A DNA stretch of 64,000 nt from Methylobacter sp. (lineage in GTDB: Bacteria > Pseudomonadota > Gammaproteobacteria > Methylococcales > Methylomonadaceae), in the NCBI GenBank assembly GCA_030653175.1, contig JAURZV010000098.1, positions 1-64,000 on the forward strand, given 5' to 3'. Shown piece after piece: positions 21,315-30,893 of this stretch. Positions within the stretch are counted from its first letter, which is position 1, and every line of letters begins with the position of its first letter. The translations under genes and the position numbers were made by a program. Below the pieces are notes generated by a model, which made no database searches, was not told the origin of the DNA, and saw only the letters and a program-made list of their open reading frames with translations.

Positions 21315-22087
21315 GCGCTGTTATGTTTTTCTTTTCTGATCATTTCGCCCGCCAATGCAATATAGGCTACAGACCCTCGCGATGATTTATCGTAACTCAG
21401 CACAGGCAAACCATGACTCGGGGCTTCCGCCAAACGAATATTTCTTGGAATGCAGGTTCGAAACACCTTGTCGCCGAAATAGCGGATCAACTGCTCCGAT
21501 ACGTCCTTGGTCAAGCGGTTTCTGTCGTCATACATGGTTCGCAGGATACCTTCCAAATGCAGTTCCGGGTTAACGGAGTCCTGAATATTTTTCAATGTAC
21601 TCATTAATGCGGATAGTCCTTCAAGCGCATAGTACTCGCATTGCATGGGTATCAACAGGCTGTTGGCTGCTACCATCGCATTTAAGGTCAGCATATTCAA
21701 AGAAGGCGGGCAATCGATCAAAATAAAATCATACTCCGATTTTATCGGGATCAGGGCATCGGCCAGCCGCCGCTCCTTATGATCTGCATGCATCAATTCC
21801 ACTTCAGCCGCAGTCAAATCGGAATTGCCGGGAATCACCGAAAAACCGATATCAGGAATTTTAATGACCGTTTCCGACGCAGGCACTTCTTCCATCAACA
21901 AATCGTAACTGGAATATTTGACCTCCTGCTTATCGATGCCGCAGCCCATCGCCGCATTGCCCTGCGGATCGAGATCCACCAGCAACACGCGCCGGTTAGC
22001 CGCAGCCAGCGAGGCCGCCAGATTTACGCTGGTTGTAGTTTTTCCTACACCGCCTTTTTGATTGGTTACGGCAATTATTTTTCCCAC
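21311..22087 (-). CDS. parA: Chromosome partitioning ATPase ParA/Soj
   Basis: 258 residues. Deviant Walker A KGGVGKTTTSVNLAASLA with the signature lysine at its start, switch I DPQGNAAMGCGID, and Walker B DFILIDCPPSLN. It acts with ParB at parS to segregate replication origins. The start is GTG, sharing one base with the rsmG stop. Its 3' end overlaps the start of the decayed parB copy, and a diverged duplicate of that 3' end lies before the intact parB. Confidence 0.96.
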   Translation of the reverse strand: MGKIIAVTNQKGGVGKTTTSVNLAASLAAANRRVLLVDLDPQGNAAMGCGIDKQEVKYSSYDLLMEEVPASETVIKIPDIGFSVIPGNSDLTAAEVELMHADHKERRLADALIPIKSEYDFILIDCPPSLNMLTLNAMVAANSLLIPMQCEYYALEGLSALMSTLKNIQDSVNPELHLEGILRTMYDDRNRLTKDVSEQLIRYFGDKVFRTCIPRNIRLAEAPSHGLPVLSYDKSSRGSVAYIALAGEMIRKEKHNSA

Positions 22088-22722
22088 TAGCTTACCTCGG
22101 CCTGTTCAGGCAATTGTATTCGTACCAGACATCTCTCAACATCAGTTCCCGGCACACTAACCGATATGACAGATTTTTTTGCCGTTATCTCTGCCAGTTC
22201 TGTATCCGGATTCTGCCCCTTCATTGCCAGCAACACGCCATTCTTGGTCAGTAAATGCGCAGTCAGTTTCACTATATCGGACAAATCGGCAAACGCTCGG
22301 GTAAGAACTGCATCATACGTTTTTTCAGGATGATAATCTTCCACGCGACTGTGGAGAACCTCCACGTTTTTAAGCTTTAATTCCAGGACGACCTGTTGCA
22401 CAAACCGGGTCTTTTTGGCATTGCTATCAAGCAAAGTAAAGTCAATCTCAGGCAGGCATATCGCCAACGGGATACCCGGCAATCCTGCACCGGTGCCGAT
22501 ATCGATGACTCGCTTGCCTTCAATATGCGGAGCAATCGCCAAGCTGTCCAGTATATGCAGCCGCGCCATCTCCTCCCTGTCCCGTATCGCGGTCAGATTA
22601 TAGGCTTTATTCCATTTCTCAATCAGCTTTATAAAACCAAGCAACTGATCTATCTTTTCGTCACTAATATTTAAATTTAACGACGCTATCCCGGAGACCA
22701 GAATTTCTCGACATGCTTCCAT
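22087..22722 (-). CDS. rsmG: 16S rRNA m7G527 methyltransferase
   Basis: 211 residues. SAM-dependent methyltransferase of 16S rRNA G527. The SAM loop VIDIGTGAGLPGIPLAI is near residue 70 and the N-terminal helical part is typical. The start overlaps the mnmG stop (TGATG) and the end overlaps parA, giving the conserved mnmG-rsmG-parA-parB cluster near the chromosome origin. Confidence 0.95.
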   Translation of the reverse strand: MEACREILVSGIASLNLNISDEKIDQLLGFIKLIEKWNKAYNLTAIRDREEMARLHILDSLAIAPHIEGKRVIDIGTGAGLPGIPLAICLPEIDFTLLDSNAKKTRFVQQVVLELKLKNVEVLHSRVEDYHPEKTYDAVLTRAFADLSDIVKLTAHLLTKNGVLLAMKGQNPDTELAEITAKKSVISVSVPGTDVERCLVRIQLPEQAEVS

Positions 22723-24593
22723 CAGGCACTTTTCTTCTTTAGATAAACCAGCAACAGGGAAATGGCGGCCGGGGTAATGCCGGGGATTCGCGATGCCTGA
22801 CCCAATGTTTCCGGTCGCTGTTTTTTAAGTTTTTCACTCACTTCATTGGAAAGACCGGGAATGCCATTGTAATCAATAACTTCAGGCAAACGCAGGTGAT
22901 CATAACGCAAAGCCTTGTCTATCTCGGTTTGCTGCCGGTCAATATAGCCTGCATATTTGGCCTGAATTTCAACCTGCTCAGCCACCTGCTGATCAATATC
23001 CTCATCACTATCCATAAATGACAACAGCTGCTTAACATCCACTTCGGGACGACGCAGCAAATCCATCAAATTAGCTTCCCGCAATAACGGCTTACCCCAG
23101 TATTGCTCAACCTGACCGGCCTCTTCCGTTTCCGTTCTGACCCATTTCTTTTTCAGGTCGCCCTGCAATTGGGAGATGGCGGCCCGCTTGGTCTCAAAAG
23201 CCTGCCAACGCTGATCATTAACCAAGCCCAATTCCCGGCCTTTTTCGGTCAGGCGCAAATCGGCATTGTCTTCCCTTAACAGTAATCTGTATTCCGCTCT
23301 ACTGGTGAACATACGATACGGCTCTTGGGTGCCGCGCGTAATCAGGTCGTCAATCATCACGCCGATATAAGCCTCATCGCGTCCCGGACACCAGCTGTCC
23401 AGACCCTGAACCAATCGCGCCGCATTAAGCCCAGCGATTAAGCCTTGAGCCGCCGCTTCTTCATAACCGGTCGTGCCATTCACTTGCCCGGCAAAAAACA
23501 GCGCATTCATGTGCTTGGTTTCCAGTGATGATTTCAGGTCTCTCGGATCAAAAAAATCATATTCGATCGCATAACCGGGGCGCACGATTTCGGCATTTTC
23601 AAAACCCAGCATCGAGCGCACGAACTCATATTGCACATCAAAAGGCAGACTGGTCGATATGCCGTTGGGATAAATCTCATGGGTATTCAAGCCTTCCGGT
23701 TCGACAAAAATCTGGTGCGAATCCCGGTCGGCAAAGCGTACGACTTTATCTTCAATAGACGGACAATAACGCGGCCCGATGCCCTCGATAATCCCCGAAT
23801 ACAGCGGCGAACGATCCAGGCCGGAGCGAATAATATCGTGAGTTTTATTGTTAGTGCGGGTGATATGACACGGAATTTGTCTGGGATGCTGCTCCCGCTT
23901 GCCGATAAACGAAAACACCGGCACCGGATCATCGCCGTGTTGCTCTTCCAACTTGCTAAAATCGATCGTTCGGCCGTCGATACGCGGCGGCGTACCGGTT
24001 TTTAACCGGTCGATCCTGAACGGCAATTCCCTTAATCGCTCAGCCAGGGCGATAGAGGCCGGATCGCCCGCACGACCGCCGCTGTAGTTTTCCAGACCGA
24101 TATGTATTTTGCCGCCTAAAAAAGTGCCTGTGGTTAAAACCACAGCTCTTGCCGTAAAGCTTAAGCCCATTTGAGTTTTTACACCGGCAACCCTATCGCC
24201 TTCGACAATCAAATCAGACACGGTTTGCTGAAACAAAGCCAGATTCGGCTGATTTTCCAGCGCCGTTCTTACCGCCTGCTTGTAAAGCTGGCGATCCGCC
24301 TGAGCGCGGGTCGCCCTGACTGCCGGGCCTTTGCTGGCATTCAGGGTGCGAAACTGAATGCCGCCATGGTCAATAGCCTGAGCCATCACCCCGCCTAAGG
24401 CATCAACCTCTTTAACCAAATGCCCCTTGCCTATCCCGCCAATGGCAGGATTGCAACTCATTTGTCCCAGGGTGTCGATATTTTGCGTCAGCAACAATGT
24501 GTTTGCACCGCACCGGGCCGATGCCAGTGCGGCTTCCGTACCCGCATGACCGCCGCCAACTACAATGACATCAAAGTCTCTTCTAAATTTCAC
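22722..24593 (-). CDS. mnmG: tRNA uridine-5-carboxymethylaminomethyl enzyme MnmG
   Basis: 623 residues. FAD enzyme that with MnmE modifies U34 of tRNA. The dinucleotide fold [19 protein letters not shown] is at the N-terminus, and [18 protein letters not shown] and the signature [23 protein letters not shown] are present. The helical C-terminus ([19 protein letters not shown]) is complete. The start is GTG. It diverges from the small gene at 24671, leaving about 77 bp for two promoters. Confidence 0.97.
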   Translation of the reverse strand: MKFRRDFDVIVVGGGHAGTEAALASARCGANTLLLTQNIDTLGQMSCNPAIGGIGKGHLVKEVDALGGVMAQAIDHGGIQFRTLNASKGPAVRATRAQADRQLYKQAVRTALENQPNLALFQQTVSDLIVEGDRVAGVKTQMGLSFTARAVVLTTGTFLGGKIHIGLENYSGGRAGDPASIALAERLRELPFRIDRLKTGTPPRIDGRTIDFSKLEEQHGDDPVPVFSFIGKREQHPRQIPCHITRTNNKTHDIIRSGLDRSPLYSGIIEGIGPRYCPSIEDKVVRFADRDSHQIFVEPEGLNTHEIYPNGISTSLPFDVQYEFVRSMLGFENAEIVRPGYAIEYDFFDPRDLKSSLETKHMNALFFAGQVNGTTGYEEAAAQGLIAGLNAARLVQGLDSWCPGRDEAYIGVMIDDLITRGTQEPYRMFTSRAEYRLLLREDNADLRLTEKGRELGLVNDQRWQAFETKRAAISQLQGDLKKKWVRTETEEAGQVEQYWGKPLLREANLMDLLRRPEVDVKQLLSFMDSDEDIDQQVAEQVEIQAKYAGYIDRQQTEIDKALRYDHLRLPEVIDYNGIPGLSNEVSEKLKKQRPETLGQASRIPGITPAAISLLLVYLKKKSA

Positions 24594-24670
24594 TAGCGCT
24601 ATGTACTCTTAAAAAATGGTATATTATTAATGTGTGGACTCACACAAACTTGTCTTATTATAAGAGGTAA

Positions 24671-24880
24671 ATGATGAAAAAACGCAAAAATCCGAAAGGA
24701 ACAGAAATTGTTCCTATCCAAAATCCGGTTGCGAAGTACGCGCACCTGTTTAATAAAGCGCAAACTTTTTGCGATAAAAGCAAATACAGCCGCAAAGCGA
24801 AACACACAAGACAGGAGGCTAGTCCAATGGTTCCAGGCGGAATTATCGGACTAGCCTCTTGTTTTATCCTTCAGTTCTAA
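24671..24880 (+). CDS. Small basic ArfA-like or DUF7230-type protein
   Basis: 69 residues, start MMKKRKNPKG, with ribosome binding site aagaggtaa just upstream. The N-terminal 50 residues are strongly basic and carry NPVAKYAHLFNKAQ and KYSRKAKH. The latter resembles the SYxRKxKH motif of the ribosome rescue factor ArfA; the overall pattern also recalls DUF7230 small proteins. The last 14 residues (GGIIGLASCFILQF) are hydrophobic and are encoded by a Rho-independent terminator that ends before the stop codon. Transcripts stopping there have no stop codon, as in known arfA genes whose product is made from non-stop mRNA when trans-translation fails. The functional assignment is inference. Confidence 0.6.
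   Translation: MMKKRKNPKGTEIVPIQNPVAKYAHLFNKAQTFCDKSKYSRKAKHTRQEASPMVPGGIIGLASCFILQF
24815..24866 (+). terminator. Intrinsic terminator inside the reading frame
   Basis: Left arm gaggctagtcc (24815-24825) and right arm ggactagcctc (24848-24858) form a perfect 11-bp stem, followed by the T-rich tail ttgttttat. The stop codon of the gene is downstream, at 24878-24880, so termination yields mRNA without a stop codon. Confidence 0.8.
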
Positions 24881-25028
24881 GCCCCTCAAAAACGGTATCT
24901 CCCTCTGGATTTCGACACCCAATGCCGCATAATGTGTTTGCGCTATCTTATTTTCATTTTTTAAGCGACATTGCAACCATTATATAAATCGAGAGACTTG
25001 TAGCGTCTGATTTACAGGAGGTAAAACC

Positions 25029-26190
25029 TTGATCAAGCAACCAAAGATTCAAAAAAACCAACCTTCCGCACCTCCGTGGCATCTCCTTGAGCCCTGGCAG
25101 ACCACCGCGTGGCTCAAGGTTGACCCCGAAAAGGGCCTCAATCATCAGGAGGCAAAAGAACGTCTTGAGATCTACGGCCCAAATGCCATCAAGGAGCAAA
25201 GCCGCCGGGGGCCGATTCGGATGTTTTTCGGGCAATTCGCCGATTTCATGATTATCGTGCTGATTTTGGCCTGCATCGTTTCGGGTTTGGTCGGCGACTT
25301 GACGGATACAATCGCCATCGTCGTGATCATCGTGTTGAACGCCATCATCGGTTTCATCCAGGAGTACCGTGCGGAAAAAGCCGTAGCCGCGCTCAAACGT
25401 TTGTCCAGTCCCACCGCGCAGGTGCTCCGCGAGGGGGAAAACAAAATCATCGCCGCGCATGAGCTGGTTCCCGGCGATCTGGTCATGCTTGAGGCCGGCA
25501 ATGTCGTCCCGGCCGACCTTAAGCTGTTGGATGTGGCGCGGCTCAAGGTGGAAGAGGCCGCGCTGACCGGCGAATCTTTACCGGTCGAAAAATCGGGGGC
25601 GCTGATACGGGAGCTGGATTTGCCTCTCGGCGATCGGCTCAACATGGCTTACAAGGGAATTATCGCAACTTATGGCTCTGGCCGTCGAGCCGGAAGAGCG
25701 GGGCATTATGCAACGTCCGCCCCGAGCGCCCCAGGAAAGCATCTTTGCGCAATGCATGTGGCAGCACATTCTGTGGATCGGCCTGTTAATGGGCGGCGTT
25801 TCCTTATTCGCCCAAGGCTGGGCTTATTTTACCGGTTCAGCCCATTGGCAGAGCATGATATTCACTGTACTGACCCTGTCGCAAATGGAGCACGTGCTGG
25901 CGATCAGGTCGGAACGGGAATCGTTGTTCAGTCAGGGACTGTTTTCCAACAAGCCGCTTTTGGGTGCGGTACTGTTGACCTTCGGTCTGCAAATGGCGGT
26001 GTTGTATGTGCCGGTCTTGCAACCCATCTTCAAGACCGAGGCTTTGAGCCTTGATGAGCTGTTGTTCTGTCTGGCGCTTTCTTCGGGCGTGTTCTTTGTG
26101 GCGGAAATCGAAAAGTGGATGCGCCGCCGAGGCTGGATTTACCGAAATGGGCCGCAAAATTCAAAGCAAGCTTTGCCTACATGGATGTAG
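25029..26190 (+). pseudogene. P-type cation ATPase pseudogene, internal deletion
   Basis: The start is TTG after a strong ribosome site (aggaggtaaaacc). The first 215 or so codons encode the N-terminus, TM1-2 and actuator domain of a class II P-type ATPase, including VEEAALTGESLPVEK and DRLNMAYKG. At about 25668 the sequence jumps to the C-terminal end in another frame (MALAVEPEERGIMQRPPRAP and the last four membrane helices, 25672-26190). The phosphorylation site DKTGT and the nucleotide domain, some 450 residues, are missing. The protein cannot pump ions. The intact class II ATPase at 33186-36149 is a relative, not the same gene. Confidence 0.85.
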
Positions 26191-26270
26191 GTAAGGGGCG
26201 TGAGCAGGAGCGGAAGCTTTGAACTCCGGCATCTAATTTTTCCGGAGTCCAAAGCTTGCTTTGGCTGTTT
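26179..26270. repeat. Dispersed repeat between ATPase pseudogene and UPF0182
   Basis: Contains ggtaaggggcgtgagcaggagcggaagc, shared in part with the atpB-atpE gap, then gaactccggcatc and ggagtccaaagcttgctttgg, pieces of the palindromic TTCAAAGC-AAGC-TTTGAACTCC family also found near 37280, 44500 and 58955. The first part overlaps the very end of the pseudogene frame. Confidence 0.55.
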
Positions 26271-26450
26271 CAAAGTCGGCATAAGGATCAGCACAAACCG
26301 CTTACACACGCTTCAACTGCGGTTAGGATAATGCCTAAATCATTACGAACATTTTATTGGGTGTTAGAATACGACCAGAACTGTGCGTTTACCCCACTGA
26401 AAAATGCACAAAGCGAATACGTTAAAAACATTTTCCATTAAGAGGACACT

Positions 26451-29102
26451 ATGCGGAACCTGAAGCTTCTACCCGCGCTGATTGGAGCGACACTTGTCAT
26501 CGCTATCATTTTATACGTCGCCTTCTATTTCATATTTCTTGATCTGTTTGTCGACTTATGGTGGTACGAATCATTAAAACTTGAAGCTTACTTTTGGCTT
26601 AGACTGCTCTACAAGTTTTTTCTTTCCGGCGGAGTAACGCTGGCGTTCTTTGCGATTTTCTTTTTTCATTTCTGGATCGCCTCGCGTTATTTGGGATTAA
26701 ATCCCCCGGATGAAATTCTCGGCAATTTAGACAAACGCCGACGTTTCCAGCGTTTTGCCGATACCTTTATGAATGGTTCGGCAGCCGTATACACACCGAT
26801 TTCCTTGATATTGGCCGTATTTATCGCCATCCCCTTTTATAACCAGTGGGAATCGACACTGCTGTACTTTTTCGGCAGCGATTCGGGGGTAACCGAATCG
26901 GTTTACGGCAATGATGTCAGTTTTTATATGCTGTCCTACCCGACCTACATGCTGATTCAGCAGGAGCTGCTGACCACCGCTTCGCTGATCTTCTGCATGG
27001 TCGGTATTTTATATTGGCTGGAGCATGTTTTTATACCTGATCAAAGCTCGGAATTTCCGTTGGGCGCCAAGGTTCACTTAACCATCCTGATCGGCTTTGT
27101 GGTTGCCTTTGTGGTCTGGGGCTTCATGCTGGATCGGTTTACGCTGCTTTATACCGATAAGCACGAACCGGTTTTTTACGGCCCCGGCTTTGTTGAATTA
27201 CGCTATCACTTGCCGCTGATCTGGCTGGAAATCGTTACCTTTGTGGCTACAGCAATAACGGCAGGCCTGTTTATTTTCTCCGAAAAACACCGGGTAAAAG
27301 CGCCGTTTTTAATATCGCTTACCCTGTTCCTTTGCGTCGCAGGTTTGCCGAAGGTTCAGTTTATCCCCGATTTGATCCAACAATTTATCGTCAACCCGAA
27401 TCCGGTCAAAACCAATAAGTCGCTTATGCAGCACAATATTGACTCGACGCTGGCTGCTTACGACTTGAAGAATATCAAGACGGTTGATATGACGATTAAG
27501 CTGGATGCGACCCAGGACATTGAAACATGGAGCACACAAAAACATTTTGATAATATTCCGGTATGGGACAGGGAATTTATCATTGACAACTTTAAGCAGT
27601 TACAGGAGATAAGGCCTTATTACAAATTCTCGTCTGTCGATGAAGACCGTTATTTCATTCTCGACCATACCCGACAGGTTAATCTGGCGGCCAGAGAAAT
27701 CAATGTTTCAAAGTTGCCGCCGGAAGCGCAAAACTGGGAAAACATCCACTTGCGCTACACCCACGGTTATGGCGCTGTTGCCACCCCGGCTGCACAGGAT
27801 GCCGACAAGCAGCTAATCTGGTACCTGCGTGATTTAAACATGAATTCCGATGTCGGCTTCAGCGTCAAGCACCCGGACATCTACTACGGACAGGAACAAT
27901 TCGACTACGCCATAGTCCCTAATAAGTTAAACGTCATGGGCATTGCCGGTACTGAACCTGAATTGGCCGAGCCTTACCACGGTGAGGGAGGCATTCTCAT
28001 TCCATCGCTGTTCAGAAAAGCATTGTTTTCCTTTTATTTAAAAGACGAAAAAATATTCTTTTCAACCAGCATCTCCAAACAAAGCAAGCTCAAGATACGC
28101 AGAAACATAACCGAGCGCATTAACAGGCTAACCCCCTTCCTGCATCTGGATAAAGACCCTTATCTGGTTATAACCCAGGACAGGTTCTACTGGATTCAGG
28201 ATGCCTATACCCTGTCTAACAAGTATCCGGTTTCCAAGCTTGCAGCCGATGACTTCCTGGAAGGAAAACAGGATTTCAACTACATCCGCAATTCAGTCAA
28301 GATTGTTGTGGATGCCTTTGACGGCGATGTCGATTTTTATATTTCAGATCCATCAGACGCCATTATTCAGGCATACAGCAATGCGTACCCGGGCGTATTT
28401 AAAAACCTGAATGAAATGCCGTCGGAATTAAGGAAACACTTGCGCTATCCCCGCGATCTTTACTATTTACAGATGAAAGTGTATGCAAAATATCACCAGC
28501 TAAGCCCTGAGTTATTTTACGAACAGGCTGAAACCTGGCAATTTGCCAATGTCCGGGGTCAACCGGTATTGCCTTATTATCAGACCATGGACTTTGGCAA
28601 CTGTAATGAAAGGGAAGAATTCGTCATGATTAATCCGATGACACCGATTAACAGGCCTAATCTCAGCATGATAGGTGTAGCAGGGACAGTCGATAACACC
28701 AATTGCGGCGAGGATTATAAACCCGGCATTACCGTTTACAAATTTGGCAAGGAGGTTCAGGTGAACGGGCCTGCGCAGGTTGAAGCCCTGATTCACCAGG
28801 ATCCGTTAATTTCCGAGCAATTTACCTTATGGGATCAGAGTGGTTCGCGGATTGAAATGGGCCGCATGATTATCCTGCCGATGGGCAATAGCGTCCTGTA
28901 TGTGCAGCCGGTTTATATAGCCTCGACCAAAAACAGAATACCCCAATTAATTCGGGTAATTGTTTCCATTGGCAATGAGGTTGTTATGGACAGAACCTTA
29001 TGGTCGGCTTTTAACCGCTTAAAACAAATTTATATCAAAAGCGCCGCTGAAAGTAACGGAACAGGAACGCCAAAATCCGTTATAGAGCGGATAAAAAACT
29101 AA
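26451..29102 (+). CDS. UPF0182 family membrane protein
   Basis: 883 residues, typical of UPF0182 (COG1615). About seven membrane helices fill the first 300 residues, starting with LLPALIGATLVIAIILYVAF. A large soluble domain follows, probably periplasmic, with the conserved stretches NIHLRYTHGYGAVATPA and YYGQEQFDYAIVP. The function of the family is unknown. Ribosome site aagaggac lies before the ATG. It appears to be a single-gene unit flanked by repeats. Confidence 0.92.
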   Translation: MRNLKLLPALIGATLVIAIILYVAFYFIFLDLFVDLWWYESLKLEAYFWLRLLYKFFLSGGVTLAFFAIFFFHFWIASRYLGLNPPDEILGNLDKRRRFQRFADTFMNGSAAVYTPISLILAVFIAIPFYNQWESTLLYFFGSDSGVTESVYGNDVSFYMLSYPTYMLIQQELLTTASLIFCMVGILYWLEHVFIPDQSSEFPLGAKVHLTILIGFVVAFVVWGFMLDRFTLLYTDKHEPVFYGPGFVELRYHLPLIWLEIVTFVATAITAGLFIFSEKHRVKAPFLISLTLFLCVAGLPKVQFIPDLIQQFIVNPNPVKTNKSLMQHNIDSTLAAYDLKNIKTVDMTIKLDATQDIETWSTQKHFDNIPVWDREFIIDNFKQLQEIRPYYKFSSVDEDRYFILDHTRQVNLAAREINVSKLPPEAQNWENIHLRYTHGYGAVATPAAQDADKQLIWYLRDLNMNSDVGFSVKHPDIYYGQEQFDYAIVPNKLNVMGIAGTEPELAEPYHGEGGILIPSLFRKALFSFYLKDEKIFFSTSISKQSKLKIRRNITERINRLTPFLHLDKDPYLVITQDRFYWIQDAYTLSNKYPVSKLAADDFLEGKQDFNYIRNSVKIVVDAFDGDVDFYISDPSDAIIQAYSNAYPGVFKNLNEMPSELRKHLRYPRDLYYLQMKVYAKYHQLSPELFYEQAETWQFANVRGQPVLPYYQTMDFGNCNEREEFVMINPMTPINRPNLSMIGVAGTVDNTNCGEDYKPGITVYKFGKEVQVNGPAQVEALIHQDPLISEQFTLWDQSGSRIEMGRMIILPMGNSVLYVQPVYIASTKNRIPQLIRVIVSIGNEVVMDRTLWSAFNRLKQIYIKSAAESNGTGTPKSVIERIKN

Positions 29103-29504
29103 GAGGGGCGGAGTTGCGCCGGATCAGCGGAGTTTATGCCACGCTGCTCCGGCACTATCAATTGGCTTTAAAACATCACGTTATGCAGCTCGTAGGATGG
29201 GTAGAGGCGATAGCCGAAACCCACCACAAACAATCGCCTATACGATGGTTTTCGCGTCGCCTAAAGCGCCTACTTTTGGTGATCTACCCATCCTACCGCG
29301 CTGCTTGGCGAGCGTTATGTTCACTTATAGAATCCGAAGTTGGTAAGGCGACAAAGTCCCCTCTCCCCTTGGGAAGAGGGCTAGGGTGAGGGCATTTCAA
29401 ATGTCGCTTTACCAACTTCGTCTACATATATGCCAATTCCGAGTAACTGGGGTGCGGAATGTCGGTTATATAGGCAGCGCTGATAACATTAAACCTCGTA
29501 TATT
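29103..29504. other. Intergenic region filled with inverted repeats
   Basis: No credible gene; a 91-codon frame here lies wholly in repeat sequence. Two elements can be seen. At about 29192-29300, gtaggatgggtagaggcg and ggtgatctacccatcctac form the ends of an inverted repeat. At 29336-29420 a second hairpin has ends cgaagttggtaaggcgaca and tgtcgctttaccaacttcg around a common ccctctcccctt-gggaagagggctagggtgag core. The 3' part should hold the promoter of the hydrolase gene. Confidence 0.6.
29336..29420. repeat. 85-bp hairpin element
   Basis: 19-bp terminal inverted repeats with one mismatch (cgaagttggtaaggcgaca against the complement of tgtcgctttaccaacttcg) enclose a pyrimidine/purine palindrome. 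This is the structure of a small non-coding mobile element. Confidence 0.65.
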
Positions 29505-30704
29505 ATGGATAGGATTCGATTAATCTGTTTATTATTAATCCTGTTTTGCACCGGTTGCTCGCACCGGCAAACGGTAACGGCCCGTTATCCTTTCTGGGGT
29601 GAGGCCGTTTACCTGAATGTGCCCGGCAGCGATGCGCGCCGGAGCCTGCAACTGCTTGCCCCCAAACCGACCGATCCGGTTAAGGGATGTCTGCTCATCG
29701 TACACGGCATGAACGAGCATATCGGCCGTTATGGCAATGTCGCCCGGCATTTTGCCGATCGTTATATTGTCGCCGGCATAGACTTGACCGCTCACGGCAT
29801 GAGTAATCCGGTACTGGCAAAGGCTCATGAAAGCATCGTTAACGGAGCGGCCAGCTACGATGTCGGCGATGCTTTTATCGAACAGGCGCAACTGGGCGAT
29901 TTGCAGCCGATGCGTGAAGACCTGAAGCTGGCGTTGAATTATTTGTCCGCACATTGCAACAGGCCTTCGGATCATACGCCGATGCCCATTTTTATTTTGT
30001 CGCACAGTCTCGGTTCGCTGGTTGCTTCAAGCTATCTGCTGAAAACAAAACAGGAGCCGTTAACGGCCAGAATAAAAGGCATTATTTTCAGCGGCCCCGC
30101 ATTTTCAGTGACTGAAGTGCCAGGTTGGCGCGGCTGGTTTCAAAACCCGGTTGTGCGTTTTACTTTCCATACCCATGAACACTTTTTAAATCCGCATGAC
30201 GAGCCGATACCCGTCATGCTGTTCAATCAATTTGTCGCCCTGATCACCGTACCGTTGCAAGACGGCCTAATTGAATTGGTATCGTTGCCAGGCTTTCGGC
30301 AACTGTTTTCGCCAACCGCGCCGCCTTGGGTGAAAGAGTATCTGACTGACTCGGAAGCAGAGAAAGTTCTTCTTGGCAATGACAAATACATGATTAAACG
30401 CACAGTAATGCGCTACGTCCTTGGCGTCGAAAAGGAAATAATCGACTTTCGAAGCCGCATGAATCAATTCGATTTCCCCTATTTACTGATGTATTCGGAA
30501 AGCGATCCCATCACCCCTGCTTGGGGAAACACCGATTTTGCGGCTGCAACACGGCATAAAAACGACCATAACCGCGTCGTTTTGCTGGCCGGCAATCAAT
30601 ATCATGAGCAGCTTTTTTCCGCCCAACCGTTGCGCGGGCAAATTCTGAATGTTATCGATGATTGGCTACAGGAACGGCTGAATAGCCCTGGCGAAGACAA
30701 ATGA
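29505..30704 (+). CDS. Alpha/beta hydrolase lipoprotein
   Basis: 399 residues. The N-terminal signal (IRLICLLLILFCTGCSHRQ) ends in a lipobox-like Cys, so it is probably a lipoprotein anchored in an envelope membrane. The hydrolase fold has the oxyanion segment VHGMNEHIGRYG and nucleophile elbow SHSLGS. Catalytic Asp and His are likely in MYSESDPITPAWG and AGNQYHEQLFS. It resembles serine aminopeptidase S33 and monoacylglycerol lipase (lysophospholipase) enzymes, so an acyl ester is a likely substrate. No operon partner is seen. Specificity cannot be told from the sequence. Confidence 0.85.
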   Translation: MDRIRLICLLLILFCTGCSHRQTVTARYPFWGEAVYLNVPGSDARRSLQLLAPKPTDPVKGCLLIVHGMNEHIGRYGNVARHFADRYIVAGIDLTAHGMSNPVLAKAHESIVNGAASYDVGDAFIEQAQLGDLQPMREDLKLALNYLSAHCNRPSDHTPMPIFILSHSLGSLVASSYLLKTKQEPLTARIKGIIFSGPAFSVTEVPGWRGWFQNPVVRFTFHTHEHFLNPHDEPIPVMLFNQFVALITVPLQDGLIELVSLPGFRQLFSPTAPPWVKEYLTDSEAEKVLLGNDKYMIKRTVMRYVLGVEKEIIDFRSRMNQFDFPYLLMYSESDPITPAWGNTDFAAATRHKNDHNRVVLLAGNQYHEQLFSAQPLRGQILNVIDDWLQERLNSPGEDK

Positions 30705-30748
30705 GATAACTATTCAGCCGAATGAAGACCTACGAGGTTTTTTTATCA

Positions 30749-30862
30749 CAAGGTCAAAGGCGAAAGGCACAAGGCGAAGGACAGATTTGGATTTTTTCGC
30801 CTTGTGCCCTTTGCCCTTTGCCCTTTGCCTTGTGCCCTTTGCCTTGTGCCTTGTGCCTTTTT
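30749..30862. repeat. Low-complexity CCCTTTGCCTTGTGCC repeat
   Basis: aaggtcaaaggcgaaaggcacaaggcga is followed by its inverted counterpart and then several tandem units of ccctttgcc and ccttgtgcc. The whole can fold into a long hairpin. A small relative (gccttgtgtcttttgccttttgcc) lies after cysD near 47160. Confidence 0.6.
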
Positions 30863-30893
30863 CTTGGTCTTGCTGGATAGTTACGAAAATACC

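Noticed and set aside
29114-29389. 91-codon open frame after the UPF0182 gene
   Set aside because: It lies entirely inside inverted repeats and has no family similarity; the frame is a by-product of the repeats.
30749-30862. Possible CRISPR array in the CCCTTTGCC repeats
   Set aside because: Units are short, contiguous and have no unique spacers; no cas genes are near. It is a low-complexity repeat.
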